14,000 bases of DNA from Chrysomallon squamiferum (GCA_012295275.1 CM022665.1:39858295-39872294); one strand, 5' to 3'; counted from the stretch's first letter, positions 1 through 8,079 are shown. Notes: generated by a model from the sequence alone, not told the origin. Made by a program: numbers and translations.

Positions 1-683
1 TATGCAGGAATAAACATATTTCAATCAGATTGGATGTGGAAATATCAATTATTGCTTTCTTTTCTTTTTTTTTCATTTTAAAATTAATATTTTGTCTATT
101 TATGTCTGTTCTTTCTGTTTTAATTTTATTTTATTTCTTCTTTTTTTTTTAAATCACTTTAATTTGGTATCTATTTTTTTTTTTTTAATGAAATCATAAA
201 TTTATTTTATTTTATTTTATTTCATTTCATCTTAATTTTGTTTTGTTTTATTTTTTTTTTTGTTACTTTTTTAATTTTATTATTTATTTATTTATTTATT
301 ATAATTTTTATTGTTGAAATCAATCTGTAATTGTTATGATCATATTTCAGCTATTTTTTATTTCATTTTTTTAAACAGTAGTAGTTTATTATGTTTAAAC
401 ATTTAAATATTTATTCTTTAAATTAAAAATATTTTTAAAAGTCATCATGTTACAAAAACAATCATTTTATGTAAATTATCATGGCTTTTTTCTTTTGCTA
501 TATTTTATTCATTTTTTATTTCTTTCTAATATATTTGTCTTTTGTTATTATTTTTATTTATATATATCACTATTTTGGTAAGGGTTATATTCTTTAAAAT
601 TCTTAATTTAAGATATTTAAAACTTTATTTGCTGATGCAAGTATACTGTCAGAGAAAACACAACCAAAAGTAGTAGTAGTAGT

Positions 684-719
<36 letters not shown>

Positions 720-1028
720 TAAAAAAAACACTGAAAAAAAAAAAAAATAAAAAAAATGAAGTAAGGCTTTTTATATAAACCTTTCCAGTAATTAATTAGT
801 TCAGCATTCAGAACTAATATAATCTTCAATTTTCTCTTCCACTCTTTCTTTTTTTAAATAATCTTTTAGGTTTTTTTTCACTATTTACCGTTACAAATAA
901 GTATTAGAAAAATTGCTTTGAAAGTTGCCATGAGCACTGTTAATATATAAGTTTAAGAATTATAGCACTTAATATATTAAATATATTAAACACACTTACA
1001 TACACATATATATATTTTTTTTTCTTAG
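1..1028 (+). other. DDHD1: Intron (3' part) upstream of the first visible exon
   Basis: This stretch has no coding sequence that I can recognise. It is T-rich on the + strand, with many short poly-T, TTTA and TTTTA runs, and holds an (AGT)n(AAT)n microsatellite followed by an A-rich patch near 670-756. It ends in a pyrimidine tract and TTAG at 1027-1028, which fits the acceptor of the first visible exon. I read it as the 3' part of an intron whose donor lies outside the window. That is an inference from the exon beginning at 1029, since I found no upstream exon in any frame. Confidence 0.75.
670..719. repeat. (AGT)n(AAT)n microsatellite
   Basis: A short AGT run (670-683) passes into about twelve AAT units (684-719), followed by an A-rich stretch to about 756. 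It lies in the first intron part. Confidence 0.95.
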
Positions 1029-1178
1029 CTGGAGAATCTTTTCTGCCTTGGTTCACCTCTAGCTGTGTTTCTAGCTCTCCGAGGCATCCGTCCTCAAGGA
1101 AAAGGAACTCTAGATCACATCCTGCCAAACAATACTTGTAAACGCCTTTTCAATATCTTCCATCCATCCGACCCTGTG
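1029..1178 (+). CDS. DDHD1: DDHD1 exon: start of the DDHD domain
   Basis: This exon has 50 codons, phase 0 at both ends. The acceptor is a poly-T tract ending TTCTTAG (AG at 1027-1028) and the donor is GTATGT at 1179. The peptide begins LENLFCLGSPLAVFLALR and ends NIFHPSDPV. The LGSPLAVFLALR strand and the HPxDPV motif are hallmarks of the first part of the DDHD domain; the D of HPSDPV is likely the first of the four conserved D-D-H-D residues. GC content is visibly higher than in the surrounding intron, as expected for coding sequence. The exon is continuous in meaning with the next one, because HPSDPV|AYRLEPL is the conserved family junction. Confidence 0.95.
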
Positions 1179-1281
1179 GTATGTTTGTTATTTAATTTCT
1201 TTATTTTATTCTTTATTTATTTTTTGGAAACATTATCATTATTATTATTACTATTATTATTATTGTTATTAATTAATTAAT

Positions 1282-1317
<36 letters not shown>

Positions 1318-1634
1318 AAAAAAGATGATGACTGTAGTTAAAAATCACCTGGTGAGAAAATTTTAAAAATCTTTAATTAATTCAGATATAATCTGTTATC
1401 TAGTTAATTTTACAAGTACAACAAGTTTTATTTGCTTAAATAATGTTTCCATTTTGACTAGGTATATCTAAAACAACAATATATTACTCAAACATATAAA
1501 AAATCTTTATATATATATATATATCATCTTTTTCTTTCAGTTTACCTTACTTTTCAAAACATTTTCTGATGATGGTCAAAAAAAGAAAATATTTGTCATT
1601 CACCATAGTAATACAAAGTAATAACCTTTTTCAG

Positions 1635-1665
<31 letters not shown>

Positions 1666-3877
1666 GTTGTTGTTGTTGTTTCAGGCATACAGACTTGAAC
1701 CCTTGATTCTCAAGCACTACTCAACAATTGCCCCATTGCTTATACACTACTATGACTCTTCCAAGAAGACACCATACTTGAAGATGCAAAGAAAAGCTTA
1801 TGCAGCCTTGACAGGTCCTGTCAGCGAGAAAACTACAGATGAAGAAAATGAAAATATGAAGGAAGAGTCAGAAACTAATTTAACTCCTGTGAGGAGGTCC
1901 CCTGCCCCAAAATTTTCACTGTGTAAGAATATTTATTAGGAAATTAATGAAAATATTTTACGTTTTTGGGGTTGTTTTTTTTTATAAAAAGGTAAAGTTT
2001 TTTGTTGTTGCTGTTTCTTTGCTTCTTCTTCATTTCTTTCTTTTATTTTTTTTTTAAATTTAATTTAATTTATTTATTTATTTTTAATTTATTTATTTAT
2101 ATCTCTTTCTTCTATTTCGTATTTTATTAAACAAATAACAGATTGTATTCTTGCTTACAAATTATCATCATTATTGTCATCATCATTATCATTATCATTA
2201 TTATTATTTTATTTTCTATATCTTCATTATCATTTTTTTCTTTTTTGTTCAGCTAAATGGATAACAGATTTTAGAACTACTAAGAAATCTGAACAAGATT
2301 TGTCAGCTGAGTTGAAAATGTTACAGAGAATGAACAAAGATGCTGAAGAAAAATTTTCAGATAATGTCATCGTTGATTCCAAAGAAATCGACAAAACAGG
2401 TTAAATTTCTATAGTACTTTCAGAGTAAAAAAATTAATAATAATAAAATAAAATAAATAAATAAATAAATATAATATAATATAGAATAGAATAGAATAGA
2501 ATAGAATAGAATAGAATTGAATTAAATAAAATTAAAAAACATAATAAATAAATAAATAAATAATTTTAAAATAAAAAATAATATTGAAATAAATAAATAA
2601 TAAATTTAAAATAAAAAATTCAATAAATATATAAATTAAATATTAAAAAAAAAAAAATAAATAAATAAATAAATATAAAATAAAATAAAAAAATAAATAT
2701 ATAAAATTAAAAAAATTAAAAATAATTTAAAAAAAATACTACTAATAAAAAATAATAAATAAATTATAATGAGCAGTGCTGGAAATTATTAAACGATTCA
2801 TTAAATTGTAGGTACATTAACTGACGTTAAATATGAATAATCCACAAATATTAAAATATTTTTTAGATAAAAAACATGCACATACTTAGCCAATTCAATG
2901 AAAAATAAAATTTTACAAATAAAGTCTAATTGTGATCCTGTTGTGGATCAAAGATTCAGCTACAAAACCCAAATCTGAATTGCACTGAACATTTTTAATT
3001 TTGAGATTTTAATGGAAAAAGCTAATGACTCCCAACAGACTTTTCTGAATTTCATATTGAAGAAGTTAATTATGTATATCTTAGCAATTTGTATAATAAT
3101 TATGTTAATTATGCATTATCATTGAAATAAGGTTTGTGAATATTTACATAAAACTCAGAACTTTCTAAACATAGTTTAATCCTGATTTGATACGCAGGTT
3201 TATAATTATACTATTATTGTTGTGTTATTTTTAATTTCTTGAATATTATATATTTTTCACTCGCTTTTACTTTTTCTGAACAAATATCTGATTTATTTTG
3301 CTTTTTTTTTATTCTGAGATCTTATTTTTAAATTTTTTTCTCATTTTTTTTTTTTTAATTTAATATAATTTATTTTGTAAAAAAAAAAAAATTTTATGGT
3401 ATGAATTTTTCCTTTTTTCGTTTTATTTGTATATATATGTAATATATTCTTTTTTAATTATAATATTTCTCTTTTCATTTTGAATGACATGATATAAGTT
3501 TTTAAAAGTGTATCACAATTTTTTTTTTTTCTTTTGCTCATTGTTTAGGAGTAGGTAAGTGATAATTTTTATTCTGACTCTCAATTGTTAAGAGTAATTT
3601 GAATCTACATTCTTATTTATTTCTTTTTTATTTTACATTTTGTTTTGTTTATACACTTTATTTATTCATTTGTATATTATGTAGGTATAAAATTAAACTG
3701 TTTCAGATTTCTTTTTATTCATTTTATTACATATTATTATTTTTTTTTAATTATTATTACTATTATTTTATTTTATTTTTTGTTTATTTATTTATTTATT
3801 TATTTTCATTTCATTTCATTTCATTTCTATTTTTATTTTTATTTTTATTTTTATTTTTATTTTTATTTTTATTTTTA

Positions 3878-3908
<31 letters not shown>

Positions 3909-4140
3909 TTTTATTTCATTTTTTATTTCATTTTATTAATTTATATAGTCTTAAATAAACCTTCATTTTTTTTTTTTTTCATTTCTTTTAGAGCTTGAAT
4001 ATCGCCTTGACTACCAGCTGAGAGAAAGAAGTCTGGAAAACAGCTACATGGCAGTACTGACATCACACACATCATACTGGAGCAACAAAGATGTTGCCTG
4101 CTTCATGGTCATGCATCTGTTGTGTGAATCCGTGGACTAG
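1029..4140 (+). CDS. DDHD1: DDHD1-like phospholipase A1, C-terminal DDHD domain (partial, spliced)
   Basis: Four exons (1029-1178, 1685-1922, 2253-2399, 3992-4140) and a possible microexon (3549-3554) join in frame into about 229 residues ending in TAG. The family comprises intracellular phospholipases A1; DDHD1 prefers phosphatidic acid, makes 2-acyl lysophosphatidic acid, and also acts on phosphatidylinositol. The visible motifs are FCLGSPLAVFLALRGIRP (residues 5-22), NIFHPSDPV (42-50), AYRLEPLILKHY (51-62), RLDYQLRE (185-192) and SHTSYWSNKDVA (205-216). I read D48, D187, H206 and D214 as the four name-giving DDHD residues. The AYRLEPLILKHY and TSHTxYW stretches match DDHD1 better than DDHD2 or SEC23IP, from memory of the families. 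Residues 90-180 form a charged, probably disordered linker. The N-terminal part and the GxSxG lipase serine are outside the window. The protein stops soon after the last conserved D, so its tail seems shorter than in vertebrates. Confidence 0.92.
1235..1316. repeat. (ATT)n / (TTTA)9 microsatellite
   Basis: Imperfect ATT units (about 1235-1270) and AATT units lead into nine perfect TTTA copies (1281-1316), then an A run. Confidence 0.95.
1639..1680. repeat. (ATT)9(GTT)5 microsatellite abutting a splice acceptor
   Basis: Nine ATT copies (1639-1665) pass into five GTT copies (1666-1680), directly followed by TCAG and the exon at 1685. Confidence 0.97.
1685..1922 (+). CDS. DDHD1: DDHD1 exon: DDHD domain core and start of linker
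   Basis: This exon has 79 full codons plus one base (phase 1 out). It opens with AYRLEPLILKHYSTIAPLLI, which is strongly DDHD1-like. From about residue 90 it becomes charged (EKTTDEENENMKEES) and ends in a basic, proline-containing stretch (TPVRRSPAPKFSL). Two GT dinucleotides lie side by side at the end, at 1921 and 1923. Only GTAAGA at 1923 works: its T at 1922 plus CT from the next exon gives a Ser codon, whereas using 1921 would create an immediate in-frame stop in the next exon. Reading through the donor also meets a stop a few codons later, which supports splicing here. Confidence 0.93.
1923..2252 (+). other. DDHD1: Intron, phase 1
   Basis: The intron is 330 nt, with donor GTAAGA and acceptor TTGTTCAG. 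It is T-rich throughout, with TTTA/AATTT runs near 2060-2100 and an imperfect (ATC/ATT)n array at about 2164-2212. Confidence 0.88.
2164..2212. repeat. Imperfect (ATC/ATT)n microsatellite
   Basis: ATC and ATT units alternate in the intron, close to the acceptor of the exon at 2253. Confidence 0.85.
2253..2399 (+). CDS. DDHD1: DDHD1 exon: variable charged linker
   Basis: This exon completes a split Ser codon and adds 48 residues plus one base (phase 1 in, phase 1 out). The peptide starts SKWITDFRTTKKSEQDLSAE and ends KEIDKT. It is hydrophilic, rich in K, E and D, and has no family motif that I recognise. Its place matches the poorly conserved insert between the two halves of the DDHD domain, so I call it from frame continuity and splice sites rather than from similarity. 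The acceptor is strong (pyrimidine tract, TTCAG). The donor is weak (CAG|GTTAAA) and is followed at once by A-rich repeats, which may allow alternative splicing. Confidence 0.85.
2430..2760. repeat. A-rich composite repeat with (ATAGA)7 and (AAAT)n
   Basis: Some 330 nt are made almost only of A and T in AAAT/AAT units, with seven perfect ATAGA copies at 2481-2515. The repeat begins right after the weak donor at 2400. Confidence 0.93.
2770..3230. other. Non-repetitive intron block
   Basis: This block has ordinary sequence complexity and some GC-bearing words (for example GAGCAGTGCTGG at its start). It has no usable ORF in any frame and no paired terminal repeats. I cannot name it; it may be old intron sequence or a degraded mobile element. 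Confidence 0.4.
3549..3554 (+). CDS. DDHD1: Candidate 6-nt microexon (GAGTAG)
   Basis: The hexamer is flanked by a long pyrimidine tract and TTGTTTAG upstream, and by a perfect GTAAGT donor downstream. The upstream exon ends in phase 1 with G and the downstream exon begins with AG. Inserted, GA completes GGA (Gly), GTA is Val, and the last G joins AG to give Glu, so the peptide reads KTGVELEY instead of KTELEY. The frame is kept with or without it, as expected of a cassette microexon. The TAG inside it is out of frame. This is a reading of splice signals only; six bases carry no similarity evidence. The alternative is a recursive splice site or a decoy. Confidence 0.5.
   Translation, partial: E
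3783..3905. repeat. (TTTA)5(CATTT)4(ATTTTT)12 compound array
   Basis: Five TTTA (3783-3802), four CATTT (3807-3826) and twelve perfect ATTTTT hexamers (3829-3900) lie in a row, about 90 nt before the last exon. The hexamer gives low-complexity Phe-Leu and Phe-Tyr reading frames, which are not genes. Confidence 0.97.
3992..4140 (+). CDS. DDHD1: DDHD1 terminal coding exon: end of the DDHD domain
   Basis: The acceptor is CTTTTAG. The first two bases, AG, complete a Glu codon with the G from upstream. The peptide begins ELEYRLDYQLRERSLENSYM and continues VLTSHTSYWSNKDVACFMVM, ending LCESVD and TAG at 4138-4140. RLDYQLRE, SHTSYW and the D four residues after the W are the classic end of the DDHD domain; I take them as conserved residues two, three and four of D-D-H-D. 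Only 15 residues follow the last conserved D, so the C-terminal tail is short. GC content is clearly higher than in the flanks. Confidence 0.95.
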
Positions 4141-4461
4141 TGAGATCTCACATGTAATGTTTCATACATAAACTGAAGTTTTTTAATCTTCTAAACAAAT
4201 CTAGTCTTTGCATTATTTTCTCATAATCAGTATTACAAAAGGAGATAAAAAAAAAAAATAATAATAATAATTTTTAAATCACATCCCTATACAAATATAA
4301 TTACTCTTTCAAAACACGTGAATATATACACCCACATGCAGACATGTGCACACATATACACATTCCCAAATGTTACAGTAGACACACATTTACGTAAATG
4401 CATCATTTGTCCATCTTTCCCTCCATGCATGCTTGCATGCAACGTTAACTTTGCAAATTTA

Positions 4462-4467
4462 AATAAA
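4462..4467 (+). promoter_or_regulatory. Candidate proximal poly(A) signal AATAAA
   Basis: This is the first canonical AATAAA after the stop codon, about 320 nt downstream of it, in a less repetitive stretch and followed by T-rich sequence. In DNA this rich in A and T the hexamer is frequent by chance. Confidence 0.25.
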
Positions 4468-5045
4468 AACCGGATTTTATTTCATTCTTTTAGTAGCAGA
4501 AGGAGACGAAAAACCAAAACTATGAAATGGTTTAACTATTATTATTATTTCATCTATCCATTTTAGTTTATTTTTCGATATTAAATAGCTGATCATTAAT
4601 TTATAGAAAACTGCTGATTATACATGTTAAAACACTTGTTCTGCTGTGTGGTTTTTAGTTTTTTGTTGTCTTTTTCCATTTGTTAGTGGTTTTTGTTCAT
4701 GTTGCAATTGTTTTTCTTATTGTCTCATGCCAGATGGTGGTTTTTACAACAGATGAATTTACAACTGTGTGACCTACAGATAAGAATGAAATTGAAAAAG
4801 AATATAGAATTTTCAATTCAGTTGTAAAAAAACATATACATTTTTTTTTGTTATTTATTGAAACTGGATACCAAAAGAATATTTGTTTCTATTTTTTTTT
4901 TTTTAATACATTATATACTTCATAGCTGTAGAAGTAAAATAATGTTTATTATGGAATAACTGGACTAAAAATGTTATACCACTAAGAGTCACTAAGTTTA
5001 AAACTTGCAACAGATTTGCAAAATTTACATTACATTTGAAAGTTA

Positions 5046-5065
5046 AATAAATGCTTTTTAATAAA
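5046..5065 (+). promoter_or_regulatory. Tandem candidate poly(A) signals AATAAA
   Basis: AATAAA occurs at 5046-5051 and again at 5060-5065, separated by a T-rich spacer, at the end of a 500-nt complex block and just before an A-rich repeat stretch. That is a plausible 3' end for a medium-length UTR. Confidence 0.3.
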
Positions 5066-5810
5066 TCTGTAAAAAAAATACAAATAAAAAAGATACAAAT
5101 AATGATAATAAAAAAAAAAATACAAATAAATAAATAAATAAATAAATAAAAAAAAAATTATTGTTATACTTTGTTATTAGCAAACATTGGTCATCAGTAT
5201 AAAATAAAACAATAGTTAGGAATTATAAAATAAATAAATAAATATATATATATATTTATATTTATGTTACTAATTTGTGTTCTTATTAAATATTATTTTT
5301 ACCAGGATGAATATTTTTAATTTTATGTTATTATTATTATTTATTTTATTTTTTTTAGTGTTGATTACATAATGAATGTTATATTAACATTCTTGTTTCT
5401 CTCATGTTCTACTAACTGTGCTTTCAGAATTTGTTCTCTGTAAATAATTTTCTTTTCCATCCAAAATGTTGATTTGTTTATTTGTGCAGGCATATTTGTG
5501 TTGTAAAGATTATTTTTTAATTCATTTTAAAAGATAAATTTGTAATAATGTATATAATTTTTAAAATTATAGATAAATATATTCGTCCATATGTGCCTAT
5601 ACGTAGCAGCCTAAAAAAGAAAGTAATACAGTAAGAAATACCGTAAAATGTACTTAAATTTTAGATGACTATATAATTTTTTAATTTTATTTTATTTTAA
5701 CTTATTTGTTGCTAAGATAATTTCAAAAAAAATTATCAGTGGATTTTTTTATTGAAATATAATTCATTTATTCAAATACATTCTAAGGCTGTTGAAGTTG
5801 ATGTTTCATA

Positions 5811-5846
5811 ATAACAACAACAACAACAACAACTACAACACACACA
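5811..5846. repeat. (AAC)n microsatellite with short AC tail
   Basis: Seven or so AAC units are followed by CTACAACACACACA in the non-coding region downstream of the gene. Confidence 0.9.
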
Positions 5847-6196
5847 TACTGTACGCATTTTTATATAATTATATTTCAATGAAATATTCATTTTAAGTGC
5901 ATTTTATTGTATGAAATAATATGTTTGATTGTGAAGAAATACATACATTTATATCAGTATAAGATACACAACTTTCTTTGTTTTAAAAAGTGAAAATGTT
6001 ATTGTACCGTGTCATCTGCACAAATCTAGGTGGCAGTTTCTTTTTCTTTTTTTGTTTATTTAGTTTGTTATTTTGCTAACTAGTTATTTTTGCACTGTTG
6101 ATAACATTTCTGTTGATTATTGATAGCATTGTTCATTCTTTTTTTTCTTTTCTTTTTTTCAGGTCACGTTAACTTTGTTTAATTAAATAATTAATT

Positions 6197-6205
6197 TTAT
6201 TTATT

Positions 6206-6250
<45 letters not shown>
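6197..6250. repeat. (TTTA)n(ATT)12 microsatellite
   Basis: A few TTTA units (from 6197) lead into twelve perfect ATT units (6215-6250). Confidence 0.95.
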
Positions 6251-6253
<3 letters not shown>

Positions 6254-6545
6254 TTTATAATTGCGTGCATTTTTTTATCAGTATCATGATCACCAACTTT
6301 TCTGTTCTTTAGACTTTTATAAATCACTTTCATATTGCTGTAGCAGGTAGTCTTTGTTTCCCTATTTTCTTTCTTTCTATTGTTTTTGTATGTTTCTTTT
6401 TTTCTGTGATATTTTATTGCACAATTGTCCCATTTGTTTCAAGATTTTTAAAATTTTATTTAATTATATATACACATTCTACTGTCAGTTCTTGTATGTT
6501 AAAAGATAATTATTTATTGAAAATGTATAAAAAAAACACACAATT

Positions 6546-6593
6546 TTATAATAATAATAATTATTATTATTTATTATTATTATTATTATTATT
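6546..6593. repeat. (AAT)n(ATT)n mirrored microsatellite
   Basis: AAT units pass directly into ATT units, so the array is self-complementary at its centre (about 6549-6570), followed by more ATT units. Confidence 0.92.
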
Positions 6594-7103
6594 TTATAAT
6601 TTACTTATTAACTTATTTATTTTTTTCTTGTTTATATATGTATATTTCAAAACTCTCATTGCTGATTTTGATGTAAGTTCCATTTTGCTGAATTTATTTA
6701 TTTTTACATGCATATTTGTGTTTACAGCAACCCCAAAGTGCCAGAATTATTTTGTAATTTTTAAAGTTACTTTATCATTTTGGTGTTTGTAGAGGCATTA
6801 GAGTTTTATTATTATTTAATTATTTGTGATTTAAAAAAAAGAAGAAGAAGAAAATGAAATTATATTGTACAATATTAATACTTGTTAGACAAAGAAAAGT
6901 TTTAAAATTATTTGTTTAATTTCCACACAATATATTTTTGTTTTTTTATGTTGGTAACAGGGACATTTTATTGCATGTTAATATTAACTGATATATCCAG
7001 TGAAGCTTTTTTGCTAGCTATGCATAGCACAAGAAACATACAGATTCATATCTTAAAAAAATATCCTAATATCATTTGTCATTTGTTTACAGGTATCTTT
7101 ATT

Positions 7104-7512
7104 CATAGGCATAGACATAAGGATGGGGAAAACAAAATCTAAGCATAAAAATGCTAAACCTTAGCATTAACATAAACTCTGTAGACATGAAAATAAACAT
7201 TGGTTTTAATATAAGAATAAACTTTTAAGAATGTCCAGGCATTTCCATAACTTTTACCCTTGACATAAATGTAATCTGAAGCATAAGCATGTCTTGAGAT
7301 AGGCATATTATATCAGCCTAGCATAATTATGTAGACAGTTTTTAGCAAATATCTTACCTTCTGGAGTTTCTTCTCATAGCAAATAATCTGAGTAACAGTA
7401 TTTTAATCCTAGCTTAGGCATATTTTTTAACTAAAGGATAGGCATTCATTCATAAGCAAATATAAGCATGAGAAAGATAAGCATAAATATAAGGATAAGC
7501 ATAACATAACTG
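7104..7512. repeat. Degenerate GCATAA / GGCATA repeat field
   Basis: Over about 400 nt the words ATAGGCAT, ATAAGCAT, GCATAAGCAT and GACATAA recur at irregular spacing. The clearest runs are 7267-7305 and 7436-7510 (for example GATAAGCATAAATATAAGGA). I read it as an eroded tandem array of a six-base unit near GCATAR. No ORF is credible here. Confidence 0.65.
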
Positions 7513-8040
7513 TTTTGTACAAGTAATAAACCATTTGAAAATATCATGGCTTCCAGAAAAACAGAATTAAATGAAAAAACAGCTTTAGAAGTGTCTTAAT
7601 TTGTATATGTTAAATGCAGTCTTGTTGTTTACTTTTCATTGTTTTTTTTATATATTTTAAGTATAAATTTAAATGTCTTGGTGCAGAACACTGGAAAATC
7701 CTGAAATTACCCCGAATTGAGATTACCTCCACTCTCAGATTTGCCAGATAAATGATCTGGTACCTGTACAATTTATCAGTTTTTAAATGTATTTTGTTTT
7801 GTTGGTTTGTTAGAAACATTCCATGTCATAAATAACTCAGGGACACATAGTTGACAGAATAAATTTCCATGACAAATGATAATTCCAAGAAAATAACTTT
7901 GGCACTAAAACAAATCTCCATGTTAGGCAATTCTAAGTTGTAATTAACAAATTAAATTAACACATTGTTAAATATTTGAAGTTTTGTTGTAAATCTAGTG
8001 ATCTTGTTGGCCTTTTTCCTTTTTCTTTTCTCTGTTTCTT

Positions 8041-8042
<2 letters not shown>

Positions 8043-8078
<36 letters not shown>
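8043..8078. repeat. Poly-T run of 36 nt
   Basis: Thirty-six T bases in a row end a 69-nt tract (8010-8078) that is almost wholly pyrimidine. The reverse strand reads as a poly-Lys frame, which is not a gene. Confidence 0.97.

Positions 8079-8079
<1 letters not shown>

Larger units (their letters stand above)
1179..1684 (+). other. DDHD1: Intron, phase 0
   Basis: The intron is 506 nt, with donor GTATGT and acceptor TTTCAG. It contains an (ATT)n/(TTTA)9 microsatellite at about 1235-1316, a TA run near 1508, and an (ATT)9(GTT)5 array that runs straight into the acceptor. I see no coding sequence in it. Confidence 0.9.
2400..3991 (+). other. DDHD1: Last coding intron (possibly split by a microexon)
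   Basis: The intron is 1592 nt, phase 1, with a weak GTTAAA donor and a TTTTAG acceptor preceded by a poly-T tract. From 2400 to 2760 it is A-rich, with (AAAT)n and (ATAGA)7. From about 2770 to 3230 there is ordinary, more complex sequence with no ORF. From 3230 on it is strongly T-rich. A sharp acceptor-donor pair at 3547-3560 lies two-thirds of the way in. The (TTTA)5(CATTT)4(ATTTTT)12 array lies shortly before the acceptor. Confidence 0.88.

Noticed and set aside
940-1128. 62-codon - strand frame opposite the first exon
   Set aside because: Antisense shadow of the DDHD1 exon at 1029-1178.
2771-2800. CAGTGCTGG word that resembles the end of a hAT transposon
   Set aside because: No matching inverted end, target-site duplication or transposase remnant is visible downstream.
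3681-3690. Second AG|GT juxtaposition (GTAGGTATAA) in the last intron
   Set aside because: The upstream tract is weak and interrupted, and the donor is poorer than the one at 3555.
3599-3998. Two overlapping + strand open frames rich in Phe-Leu and Phe-Tyr
   Set aside because: They come from the period-6 ATTTTT array inside the intron and carry no domain.
4318-4566. 82-codon + strand open frame after the gene
   Set aside because: It lies in the presumed 3' UTR and has low-complexity ends and no family resemblance.
6406-6792. 128-codon + strand open frame
   Set aside because: Phe/Leu/Tyr-rich translation of T-rich and ATT repeat sequence; no motif and no splice context.
6912-7142. 76-codon + strand open frame
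   Set aside because: No recognisable domain, AT-biased composition, and it runs into the GCATAA repeat field.
7610-7819. 69-codon - strand open frame
   Set aside because: No recognisable motif; length is within chance and no promoter or splice support is seen.
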